Assembly: GCA_002686195.1 (NCBI GenBank)
Contig: NZAS01000054.1
Location: 8,245-14,856 of the forward strand
Source: Candidatus Pacearchaeota archaeon
Lineage (GTDB): Archaea > Nanoarchaeota > Nanoarchaeia > Pacearchaeales > GW2011-AR1
DNA length: 6,612 nucleotides
Direction of reading: 5' to 3'
In this document: one piece after another, positions 1 to 6,153 of the stretch
Layout of the letters: every line of letters starts with the position of its first letter
How positions within the stretch are numbered: the first letter of the stretch is position 1
The notes under the pieces: model-generated
Seen by the model: the letters and a program-made list of their open reading frames with translations, nothing else
Databases searched by the model: none
What the model was told of the DNA's origin: nothing
Made by a program: the position numbers and the translations under genes

Positions 1-1204
1 TTTGTAATTCTAATTCTGTTGCACCTGATCTTTCTAATTTTGATCTAATTTTTTCTTTATCGTGCTCTGATTGCCATCTTACGAAGGTGCTATGATCAGT
101 ATCTTGAGATGGATTATTGATATCTGATCGTTCAGTAGTTTGATAGTTTGCATCTGTGAATATTTGCTTTTTAATAGTATTACCAGATGCATTTGATGCA
201 TATGCTTCCGTAGCTTCTGCCATTGCGTCTGCTTTTAAAGATGTATTTGCTGTTCCAAAGTTTTTATTAAGTGCTGTAATTTTTTTCTTTAATTGTTCTT
301 GTTCTGTTAAAGTTAAATCCATACCACGTGGAAATACTTTGCTTAAATCTTTTGTATCTAAATCACCTTTCCAACTTCCGTTCTCTATTTTTTCTATTAA
401 AGCGGCTCTTGCTTTAGGATCTCCTTCTACTCTTTTCCATTCTGCTTCTAACAATGCCTCAAACATATTAAGTCTAAATGCATTTCTTTGTACATTAGAA
501 AAGTCTGATGTAGGTGATAATGTTTGTAAATCAATTTCAATTTTTGCCTTTGCCGCTTCCATTAAGGCTAATGCATTTTCATCACCTGTTAAAATAGCGA
601 GTCTGGCTGTGTTTGCACTTTTATCAATTACAAATTCTGCCTGATTAAGTGCTTCTATTCTTTTTTGATCAATTATGTTTCCTTGTATTTCTGCTCCAAC
701 TGCCGCTTTTTGTTTTTCGTAAGCCATAAACACAGGGTTCTGCATTTTTTCTGGTAATGAACCTAATAATTCTGCTTCATATTCTTTTGTTGCTTCTACA
801 TAACCTTCTGGATCAAGTTTGAACTTTGTTCTCCATAAGTCCATATTTGTAGAAATCTCTATTTCTTTATTATGTAAAAATGCTGTATTTTGTCCATTCT
901 CATATGCCGCTCCTGAAATGGTCCATGACGGTTGTAACTTGTCTTGAATTGTAGTTTCACCTTTTTTGTTTGCTTCTAATTCTCTTTCTTGTCCTACTTT
1001 AAATGCTTTATCTTTTGCATCAGCATCAGCAACGTTGTTTGCTAATGTAGAAATACTATCAACAACTTTAATTGCCGCATCTCCACCAACGTAAGGCATT
1101 GAAAATGTAGCCTTGGGTGCAATATTTGATCCAGTAGATGTATCTTGTTTTACATTTACTTTTTTGCTTCTTATTAGTTCTGGTCTTGTTGGTATATCTG
1201 GCAT
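1..1204 (-). CDS. Internal virion (core) protein, T7 gp15-like; 3' end cut by window edge
   Basis: The frame is open from an ATG at 1204 through 401 codons to the left edge with no stop, so the C-terminus is missing; T7 gp15 is about 750 residues. The ATG overlaps the TAA of the preceding gene by one base (TAATG). An AGAGGA Shine-Dalgarno at 1219-1214 sits nine bases upstream of it. The protein starts MPDIPTRPELIRSKKV and has a Gly/Ala-containing stretch at about residues 40-60. Beyond that it is long, charged and probably helical, rich in Glu, Lys and Ala, with no signal peptide or membrane segment visible. In T7, gp15 is packaged inside the head as part of the core and is ejected with gp14 and gp16 to form a channel across the periplasm. 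The assignment rests mainly on position (directly after a gp14-like gene), length and composition; I see no diagnostic catalytic motif. Confidence 0.8.
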   Translation of the reverse strand, partial: MPDIPTRPELIRSKKVNVKQDTSTGSNIAPKATFSMPYVGGDAAIKVVDSISTLANNVADADAKDKAFKVGQERELEANKKGETTIQDKLQPSWTISGAAYENGQNTAFLHNKEIEISTNMDLWRTKFKLDPEGYVEATKEYEAELLGSLPEKMQNPVFMAYEKQKAAVGAEIQGNIIDQKRIEALNQAEFVIDKSANTARLAILTGDENALALMEAAKAKIEIDLQTLSPTSDFSNVQRNAFRLNMFEALLEAEWKRVEGDPKARAALIEKIENGSWKGDLDTKDLSKVFPRGMDLTLTEQEQLKKKITALNKNFGTANTSLKADAMAEATEAYASNASGNTIKKQIFTDANYQTTERSDINNPSQDTDHSTFVRWQSEHDKEKIRSKLERSGATELELQ

Positions 1205-1812
1205 TATCGTACATCCTCTATACTTGGGTTTGTATTTTTTGGAATAGGTCCTCTTGTACCTAATGTAATTGCCGCATTTGTCATTCCACCAAGTAAAGAA
1301 ATTTTAGCTTCGTGTCTGTAACTGTCAGCACTTAATTTTTTACTTAAAATAGATTGTGATGTATTAAATGTATCTGTGAATTGATCTTCTGCAAAATTAG
1401 CCGCTGTTTGTCCTAATATTTGTCCTGGTGTGCCTTCCATTTTTATACCAGCCGCTGAATACAATGCTCGTTGTTCTCCAATTTTGGCTCTTAATGCTCT
1501 TAATCTTTTTATTTTTCTTAATGCATATGATTCTGTTTCCATTTTTCCTTGAAACATTGTAAATCCTGCTTTGGCTTGCATTTGTTGTGCTTGTAAAAAG
1601 CCCATATACATCTGCCCACCTGCACCAATAAATGGTGCCGCAACTCTTGCCGCATTGAATAATGTGTTTAACGTTGATGATGCTTTAACAGCGGTACTTG
1701 CCGCTTGGAATGCTTGACTTGCTGATGTGAATAATGTTGAACCACCACCTGTTGCATAAGCGGCCGCTCCTATTAAAGCAATTTTAGCTAATTTATTTTT
1801 TGGTGCACACAT
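1204..1812 (-). CDS. Internal virion protein, T7 gp14-like
   Basis: This 202-residue protein is close in size to T7 gp14 (196). It begins MCAPKNKLAKIALIGAAAYA, with a short hydrophobic Ala/Gly stretch at about residues 9-23. A second Ala-rich, weakly hydrophobic part lies at about 55-75 (RVAAPFIGAGGQMYMGF). Then comes a basic helical stretch (ALRKIKRLRALRAKIGEQRA) and a conserved-looking region around AAGIKMEGTPGQIL. Such Ala-rich N-termini followed by an RALRAKIGEQ-type helix and a G-x-P-x-x-I/V-L turn are typical of gp14-like proteins of podoviruses. In T7 the protein leaves the head first and inserts in the host outer membrane. The ATG is two bases after the stop of the gp13-like gene; a GAGAGG at 1832-1827 is about 14 bases upstream, rather far, so coupling to upstream translation is likely. 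The gene has an unusually high density of Ala-Ala pairs (eight). Confidence 0.85.
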   Translation of the reverse strand: MCAPKNKLAKIALIGAAAYATGGGSTLFTSASQAFQAASTAVKASSTLNTLFNAARVAAPFIGAGGQMYMGFLQAQQMQAKAGFTMFQGKMETESYALRKIKRLRALRAKIGEQRALYSAAGIKMEGTPGQILGQTAANFAEDQFTDTFNTSQSILSKKLSADSYRHEAKISLLGGMTNAAITLGTRGPIPKNTNPSIEDVR

Positions 1813-1814
1813 TG

Positions 1815-2288
1815 TTAGTTTCTTTTCCTCTCAACTAGATAAATTTTTTCGTCCCCTACTGTGTAAGATCCAAATTGTTTAAATTTTAATGTATTTAACC
1901 ATTTTATAGAGTCTGCGTGTTTAGACCAAACCTGAACCACGTGTCGTTTTGTAGGGTGTTTTTTCATACTTCGTTTAATCAATTGATTTGCTTCTCTAGT
2001 AATTCTAATAAAGAAATCTTTAACCATTGGAGTTGCTACAAACCAATACCATACTTCATCATCTATTACGTGAGTGCCAGATGCTAAAAAAGGAACACCA
2101 TAATATGTTCCTGTTACTCCATCTTCTAATTCTTCGTATTTGTTTAGGATTAATGCTTTGGTATAACCCATTAGCATAAATTCCATTTCGTCTGCGACAC
2201 GACAATTATTTACAACATATCTAAAATGTGTAAAATTTAATGAATGTCTGACTGGTTGTTTATCCTGCTTGTAATTTTCCTGCACCAA
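1815..2288 (-). CDS. T7 gp13-like protein with acyltransferase-type fold
   Basis: The 157-residue product resembles T7 gp13 (138 residues) over most of its length. There is an N-terminal helix-strand region with a charged loop near ADEMEF, a strand-rich middle (GVPFLASGTHVIDDEVWYWFVAT), then a long basic helix (about residues 93-112). A strand VVQVWSKH is followed by SIKWLNTLKFKQFG at about 127-140. The W-L-x-x-L-x-F motif is the usual late element of the GNAT fold, which is what the gp13 family is related to; no acetyl-CoA pyrophosphate loop (Q/RxxGxG/A) is seen, so enzymatic activity is doubtful. T7 gp13 is needed for efficient virion assembly but its biochemical role is unclear. The start is not ATG: in-frame options are TTG at 2288 or GTG at 2285, both downstream of GGAAG at 2299-2295 (spacing 6 or 9). 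The first 29 bases overlap the tail tubular B gene in another frame. Confidence 0.82.
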   Translation of the reverse strand: MVQENYKQDKQPVRHSLNFTHFRYVVNNCRVADEMEFMLMGYTKALILNKYEELEDGVTGTYYGVPFLASGTHVIDDEVWYWFVATPMVKDFFIRITREANQLIKRSMKKHPTKRHVVQVWSKHADSIKWLNTLKFKQFGSYTVGDEKIYLVERKRN

Positions 2289-4353
2289 ATTTAACTTCCG
2301 TAATACTACTTAATATAGTGCAAGGAAGAGGGTCAGTCATTGTGAAAGTAACTTGTGGTGTTGTACTATAACCATTAAGTCTAACTCTTTTCATTCCTGA
2401 AAAAGCAGTTACACCTTGATTTAATAATGCTGTTCCTAATTCTCTAAAAGGTACTGTAATATTATCAACTGTCAATGCTTTGGCATTATATAATTGTAAA
2501 TCAACTAATACTTTCCTCATTTTTTCTCCTAAAGTACTTTGACCTCCTGTTTGTATTATTAAGTTTAATGTTTTTGCTGTTGCTGTATATGTGTTTCCAA
2601 TTTGTGTAGATGAACTTTCTCTTGTTAAAGTAAAATTACCTGCCGCAGTTACAGTCACGTCAGGGTGTTTTAGTCCGTCAGCTACTACTTGTACTGTTTG
2701 TCCTTCTAATCCTTGGGCACCTGTAAAACTTGATGCTGTTGCACTTGACGTATGATAACTGTCAACGTAAACATCATCTTCAGTAAGTTTTTCTAAAAAC
2801 ACACCTGTTTGTAAAGTTGAACCATCATTATCATATCTTTGTACCAATGTATATAAAGAATTATCTGCTACTCCTACTGCTTTAAAGTTTCCATTAGTTG
2901 TCCATTTGTTCCATCCTACAACTGAAAACTCTACATTTATACCTAAACAACCTATTGAACCATCTGAATTTAATGCAAAAGTATAGTTTGTATTATTGTT
3001 TGAATAGTTTGCTAGGTATGCCATTTGTGTTGCACCTGTTAGCATATCGTGATGAATTAAAGAATAGTTTTTTGCTGAATAGGCATCTGTATTAAAATTA
3101 TAAACGAATGCTCTGGTTTGTTTTCCTGATTTATCATTGAATAATACTTCATTATCAACAACAACTGGTTCTGTTGTGCCTGCAGAAACTCCATATCTTG
3201 TTTGCTGACGAACGAGGACATTGCTTGGAGTTACTGGCTCTCCACTTAAATCAAATTCACCATCTGATGTAAAAATAAAAAGTGATTGTTGTGATACTAG
3301 ATGTCTAATAATATTAAGTTCATCTGATGCTATTGTAAAAATAAAAGAAGCATCATCAGTAATATCTCCTGTTACATCACTACCATCTACAACTTTTGTG
3401 TAAGGATCAAAATCATAAAAGTTTCCTGTTTGTGATCCAAATATTGTTTGAGGTTTATCTCTAGTACCTCCAAATACTAATCTATTTTGATGAAACGAAA
3501 CTGAACGTGGCCAGCCTCCACCTAATGAAGCACTTAAATTACTAAAAGCAGATATTTCCCATTCGTTACCTGGTGCTCCTTCTGTATCTACTAAATCGTA
3601 AATTACATCTGCTGTCATTACAGTTGATGATGAGTGTGTTTTTAATTGTACCAACCCACCATTAATATTCACGTACATATTTTTGTGTCCATCAGGCCAA
3701 TCAGCATCAACCCAAGCATAAGAACCACTTGACAATGTCATATTAATTCCTGTACCCGTTACTGCTGATGGTGTAAGTGTTGTTGCAAAACTAAAATTTG
3801 CTAAAGGTACAACGTCAAAACTCAAATAACTTGATGTCCAATCTGTGTTTACAGATCCTCTTACTAATTGTATAGGTTGTATATCTGGATGAACCAAAAT
3901 CATTACATCAAATGATTGTGTAAATCTTACATCAGCTATTTCGGCTGTTGTAATTGGAAAAACTTGTCCACCCACACCATGTGTTAAATGTGCTACTCTT
4001 GTATCTTGATAAAAGATATGCATTTCTGCAGTAGTACCAGCATCACTATCTGTTGGCTCTAATACAATAATGTATTCTTGTCCATCACTAAATCTAAATG
4101 GAATAAGTCTGCTTGATGCGTGAAAGCCTGCTGTTGTTAAACTTGTTGATCCATCTGGTGTTGTTGATGCATCAGGATCTGCGGATATATATTGGAAACC
4201 TTTTCTCTTTTGCATACCACCTTGCGGTAATAAAAGCATATTTGTACATTCTTCTAAACCAGTTTTATAAAGTTGTGAATCTACCCTGCCATCCATGAAG
4301 GGGCCTAGTTGGCCTGTGTTGTAAGAATTTTGAGTTATACGACGTGTTGTCAT
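2260..4353 (-). CDS. Tail tubular protein B (tail nozzle), T7 gp12-like
   Basis: The product is 697 residues; T7 gp12 is 794. The N-terminus carries the typical podovirus nozzle signature: N-TGQLGPFMDGRVD near 12-25, then Y-x-x-GLEECTNMLLLPQGGMQKRKGF at about 29-53. A second family hallmark is WPRSVSFHQNRLVFGG at about 281-296, followed by the Q-T-x-F-GSQTGNFYDF stretch. A third region around 395-485 has the repeated strand pattern with QTRYGVS, SGKQTRAF and GWNKW. The middle and C-terminal parts are Thr/Ser/Gly-rich beta structure with no membrane segments or signal peptide, as expected of a hexameric tail nozzle that continues the adaptor ring. ATG lies three bases after the tail tubular A stop (TAATGAATG), with no clear Shine-Dalgarno, so expression probably depends on translational coupling. 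An out-of-frame ATG at 4357 overlaps the upstream stop and is not the start. The 3' end overlaps the next gene by 29 bases. Confidence 0.92.
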   Translation of the reverse strand: MTTRRITQNSYNTGQLGPFMDGRVDSQLYKTGLEECTNMLLLPQGGMQKRKGFQYISADPDASTTPDGSTSLTTAGFHASSRLIPFRFSDGQEYIIVLEPTDSDAGTTAEMHIFYQDTRVAHLTHGVGGQVFPITTAEIADVRFTQSFDVMILVHPDIQPIQLVRGSVNTDWTSSYLSFDVVPLANFSFATTLTPSAVTGTGINMTLSSGSYAWVDADWPDGHKNMYVNINGGLVQLKTHSSSTVMTADVIYDLVDTEGAPGNEWEISAFSNLSASLGGGWPRSVSFHQNRLVFGGTRDKPQTIFGSQTGNFYDFDPYTKVVDGSDVTGDITDDASFIFTIASDELNIIRHLVSQQSLFIFTSDGEFDLSGEPVTPSNVLVRQQTRYGVSAGTTEPVVVDNEVLFNDKSGKQTRAFVYNFNTDAYSAKNYSLIHHDMLTGATQMAYLANYSNNNTNYTFALNSDGSIGCLGINVEFSVVGWNKWTTNGNFKAVGVADNSLYTLVQRYDNDGSTLQTGVFLEKLTEDDVYVDSYHTSSATASSFTGAQGLEGQTVQVVADGLKHPDVTVTAAGNFTLTRESSSTQIGNTYTATAKTLNLIIQTGGQSTLGEKMRKVLVDLQLYNAKALTVDNITVPFRELGTALLNQGVTAFSGMKRVRLNGYSTTPQVTFTMTDPLPCTILSSITEVKFGAGKLQAG

Positions 4354-4356
4354 TCA

Positions 4357-4968
4357 TTAATTAGTTGGATGTCTTAGTCTATTAAAATTGCCACTTATGT
4401 GTGCTTCAATCAATTGACCAGCTGGTACAATATTTCTTGGTGGATTTTCTTGTCCATCTGCTATCCTTGCCGCTCTTAATTTAGATTGGAAGTCTTCTGC
4501 AAGCCTGCCTGTAAGTGTTCCAACTCCTGTAATTGCTTCGTTGATTTCTACTGCTAATTTTGCAATAAGTGCCTCTATAAAAAATACTGGAAAATTATCT
4601 TCTGTTAAATCTTTTACGTAGATAATGTTCAATGGATCTGTATTTGAATAAACTTTTGCACCTTCTACAGAATAATCTGTAATTGCATACCCTTGGCTAT
4701 CAAAAAATCCTTTTATTCTTATTACATCACCTGGTAAACTGTGTGTTTTAGTATAACTTAAATCTGTTGGTGTTTCTGTTGTAAGATTTACTGCTACTTT
4801 TGTAATTGCAAAATTCCAAAAAGTATAATACATTAAACCTTTTTTAACATTACTATACATTGTAGAACAAACGTTTGCTTCGTTTGATCCGTCTGTGAAT
4901 GCAGAAATAGTTGATGCTCCACATTTTACTAATGCTTGATTTGAAATTGATATATTTGACTCAGCCAT
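4357..4968 (-). CDS. Tail tubular protein A (tail adaptor), T7 gp11-like
   Basis: This 203-residue protein is nearly the length of T7 gp11 (196). It begins with the characteristic adaptor pattern: ISISNQALVKCGASTISAFT at about 6-25 (I-x-N-x-AL-x-K-x-G-x-x-x-I). EANVCSTMYSNVKKGLMYYT follows, then FWNFAIT, matching the family's aromatic W-N-F-A signature. Later segments include a Pro/Gly turn (SLPGDVIRIKGFF) and an Ala-rich C-terminal helix (LAEDFQSKLRAARIADGQ). In T7 the protein forms a dodecameric ring between portal and nozzle, so its partners are the portal protein (not in this window) and the gene directly downstream. ATG at 4968 is preceded by AAAGGAA at 4983-4977 with about eight bases spacing, a good ribosome binding site. 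It is the first gene after the terminator and therefore depends on read-through or on a promoter in the gap that I cannot identify. Confidence 0.93.
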   Translation of the reverse strand: MAESNISISNQALVKCGASTISAFTDGSNEANVCSTMYSNVKKGLMYYTFWNFAITKVAVNLTTETPTDLSYTKTHSLPGDVIRIKGFFDSQGYAITDYSVEGAKVYSNTDPLNIIYVKDLTEDNFPVFFIEALIAKLAVEINEAITGVGTLTGRLAEDFQSKLRAARIADGQENPPRNIVPAGQLIEAHISGNFNRLRHPTN

Positions 4969-5003
4969 TTGTTAAATTCCTTTTAATAATATTATTTACC
5001 GCA

Positions 5004-5034
5004 TAAAACAAGACAGGCCCTTTAAGGGCCTGTC
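5004..5034 (-). terminator. Rho-independent terminator after capsid gene
   Basis: GACAGGCCC and GGGCCTGTC (5034-5012 read on the minus strand) form a perfect nine-base-pair GC-rich stem, extendable to eleven pairs around a single central base. It is followed directly by TTGTTTT (5011-5005) on the minus strand. On the plus strand the hairpin is followed by AATCATTAAG, so the terminator acts on minus-strand transcripts. It lies 46 bases past the capsid stop and 44 bases before the tail tubular A start, the position of T-phi between genes 10 and 11 in T7. It should reduce tail-gene mRNA relative to capsid mRNA. Confidence 0.88.
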
Positions 5035-5039
5035 AATCA

Positions 5040-5066
5040 TTAAGAAACGAGGTTATCCTTTCTTAA
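5040..5066 (-). repeat. Inverted repeat (second hairpin) between capsid stop and terminator
   Basis: TTAAGAAA (5040-5047) and TTTCTTAA (5059-5066) are exact inverted copies separated by 11 bases, so an eight-pair AU-rich hairpin can form on either strand. It begins 13 bases after the capsid stop and is followed, after five bases, by the GC-rich terminator hairpin. It has no T-run of its own. It may be an RNA processing or 3'-end protecting element of capsid mRNA; this role is inferred from position only. Confidence 0.6.
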
Positions 5067-5079
5067 GTTAATTTACTGA

Positions 5080-5973
5080 TTACTCAGTAACTTGTATTTC
5101 TACAACTCCGTCAGCATCTATCAACGCTGAACCCATTGACATCTCACCTAAAATAAGTGTAGATGCTTTTTGTGGAACATAGTTGATACCAACTGAAACG
5201 TCAGAACCTACTGCTAATCCCATTGAATTTTTGTGGAATGCGTAACATTTTCTAACAACTGAATCAGCTGATAAAAGATTTGAAACGACCACTCTAAATC
5301 CAAATATTGAAGGGATATATCCTGTTGCCAACGCATTGTTAGTAATAATTCCGTTGTCAGAACTTACTAACGTAGTGTCAGTTAAAAGATCAGTTAAAGC
5401 GGCAGGTGATATAACCAAAGTACGATCACCTGAAGGTACGTCTAGTCCGTTTAAAGACTCATGTACTTCAAGCAACGCGGCTTTGTTAAGACCTGATGAT
5501 CCTTGTGCAGTATATTTGATTGTTGTTGGTGTGCCATCATCTAATGCGTCAACAATAGCCTGATCCGCGGCACGAGCTAATGCTCCACCTATCGCTTCAG
5601 AAAATGTTGATCTCATATCGATGTTAGTTTTGATTTCATCAAGTGATTGTACGTATTCACCTGCATGGTAATTTGCAAGAGTACATGATACTGTTGCGTT
5701 CTGTGCAGTAGAACCTGTGTAGGCACCTGGTGATGTTAAAGACTTAGATGTATCTGACATTACTACGATGTCTTCAAATCTAGCCTTGTTTTTAATCGAA
5801 CCACCTTTTGTTAAAGTGTTAAACTTGTAAACTGAACCAGTTACATTTCTAACAACTCTAACAGAGTTAGTAAGATTTGACGTCAACTGCTGATAAGCGT
5901 GTTTGACATCATCTGCGAACATAGTTGTAAATGCATTACTAACTGATGTTCCTGCGTTTGCTACTAAAGCCAT
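5080..5973 (-). CDS. Major capsid protein
   Basis: The 297-residue product has the features of a short podovirus head protein. The N-terminus (about 14-32) reads AFTTMFADDVKHAYQQLTS, followed by VRVVRNVTGSVYKFNTLTKG at about 38-57. This is the F-x-x-x-F-x-x-x-V-x-x-x-YQ and V-x-G-x-x-x-F-x-x-x-GKG-type start common in capsid proteins of this class. Then come a K-x-R-F-E-D-I strand, HAGEYVQSLDEIKTNIDMRS at about 104-123, and a helix EAIGGALARAADQAIVDAL, the expected spine-helix region. The C-terminal half is beta-rich (GFRVVVSNLL, AVGSDVSVGINYV), consistent with an HK97-type fold; the fold is inferred. T7 gp10A is 345 residues, so this is a compact version. The start is supported by AGAGAGGA at 5988-5981, seven bases before ATG. 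It has its own leader and is followed by a terminator. AAC and other C-ending codons appear more often than in the tail genes, as expected for the most highly expressed protein. Confidence 0.9.
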   Translation of the reverse strand: MALVANAGTSVSNAFTTMFADDVKHAYQQLTSNLTNSVRVVRNVTGSVYKFNTLTKGGSIKNKARFEDIVVMSDTSKSLTSPGAYTGSTAQNATVSCTLANYHAGEYVQSLDEIKTNIDMRSTFSEAIGGALARAADQAIVDALDDGTPTTIKYTAQGSSGLNKAALLEVHESLNGLDVPSGDRTLVISPAALTDLLTDTTLVSSDNGIITNNALATGYIPSIFGFRVVVSNLLSADSVVRKCYAFHKNSMGLAVGSDVSVGINYVPQKASTLILGEMSMGSALIDADGVVEIQVTE

Positions 5974-5980
5974 TTTATTT

Positions 5981-5988
5981 TCCTCTCT
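5981..5988 (-). promoter_or_regulatory. Strong ribosome binding site of the capsid gene
   Basis: The minus strand reads AGAGAGGA seven bases before the ATG at 5973. It is the longest and best-placed Shine-Dalgarno in the window, in keeping with very high capsid expression, and it fixes the capsid start codon. Confidence 0.85.
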
Positions 5989-6003
5989 TTAGTGTTTGTT
6001 ATT

Positions 6004-6009
6004 ATTATA
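6004..6009 (-). promoter_or_regulatory. Possible -10 box in capsid leader
   Basis: TATAAT is exact on the minus strand 30 bases upstream of the capsid ATG. With a 17-base spacer the -35 position reads AACACA, a poor match to TTGACA (three of six). In an AT-rich leader an exact TATAAT can arise by chance, and a T7-like phage may use its own polymerase instead, so this is only a candidate promoter. Confidence 0.25.
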
Positions 6010-6038
6010 GTTTAACGCTATGGAATTGTGTTATACTT

Positions 6039-6058
6039 GAATGGGCCTTATGGTTGTC
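6039..6058 (-). repeat. Direct repeat copy B, GAYAACCRTAAGGCCYAYTY
   Basis: The minus strand reads GACAACCATAAGGCCCATTC. It matches copy A, 88 bases away in the same orientation, at 15 of 20 positions, and all five differences are transitions. The shared core is AACC-R-TAAGGCC. It may be a polymerase or protein binding site or the remnant of a duplication. Confidence 0.5.
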
Positions 6059-6064
6059 CTTCTT

Positions 6065-6087
6065 ATACAACGTTCTAGAACTTGTAT
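6065..6087. repeat. Imperfect palindrome centred on TTCTAGAA
   Basis: ATACAA-C-GTTCT (6065-6076) faces AGAAC-TTGTAT (6077-6087), eleven complementary pairs with one extra C and no spacer. As RNA it would close over a CTAG loop. There is no following T-run on either strand, so it is not a terminator. It may be an operator-like site or part of a folded leader. Confidence 0.45.
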
Positions 6088-6126
6088 TTTACAGCAATAC
6101 CAACTGTTTGTAATCTTGTACAACCA

Positions 6127-6146
6127 AAGTAGGCCTTACGGTTATC
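6127..6146 (-). repeat. Direct repeat copy A, GAYAACCRTAAGGCCYAYTY
   Basis: The minus strand reads GATAACCGTAAGGCCTACTT, starting eight bases after the stop of the upstream gene. It is the partner of the copy at 6058-6039, in the same orientation. Confidence 0.5.
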
Positions 6147-6153
6147 TACGTGA

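Larger units (their letters stand above)
5974..6153 (-). other. Capsid-gene leader: 180-base non-coding gap with repeats and inverted repeats
   Basis: This is the longest stretch without an assigned gene. Read on the minus strand it contains, in order, a 20-base repeat copy, a GTTGT/ACAAC-rich part, an imperfect palindrome around TTCTAGAA, the second repeat copy, an AT-rich part with TATAAT, and the capsid ribosome binding site. A 29-codon frame without start codon (6164-6075, stop TAG) occupies its first half. No tRNA fold and no T7-type promoter consensus is seen. The position just ahead of the capsid gene makes a promoter or a structured 5' leader the natural reading, but neither is proven. 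Confidence 0.55.

Noticed and set aside
156..644. 162-codon plus-strand open frame
   Set aside because: It lies wholly antisense to the gp15-like gene, has a Ser/Phe/Cys-rich composition with no recognisable domain, and no gene in the window is on the plus strand; it is a shadow of AT-rich coding DNA.
2898..4298. Three short plus-strand frames (2898-3095, 3221-3403, 4113-4298)
   Set aside because: All are antisense to the tail tubular B gene, 60-65 codons long, without motifs or supporting context.
4996..5040. 14-residue ORF starting with ATG at 5040 on the minus strand
   Set aside because: It runs straight through the terminator hairpin and has a poorly spaced ribosome binding site; most likely chance.
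5035..5095. A T7 10B-like frameshift or read-through extension of the capsid protein
   Set aside because: Past the TAA at 5080 the zero frame stops after three codons, and the two shifted frames stop at TGA or TAA just around the capsid stop, so no extended capsid form is possible.
5336..5563. 75-codon plus-strand frame in the capsid gene
   Set aside because: Antisense to the conserved capsid region; no domain and no plausible partner gene.
5974..6153. tRNA gene or T7-type promoter consensus in the leader
   Set aside because: GTTCTAGAAC superficially recalls a T-arm, but the loop does not fit TTCRANY and no cloverleaf can be drawn; no sequence close to the T7 promoter consensus is present on either strand.
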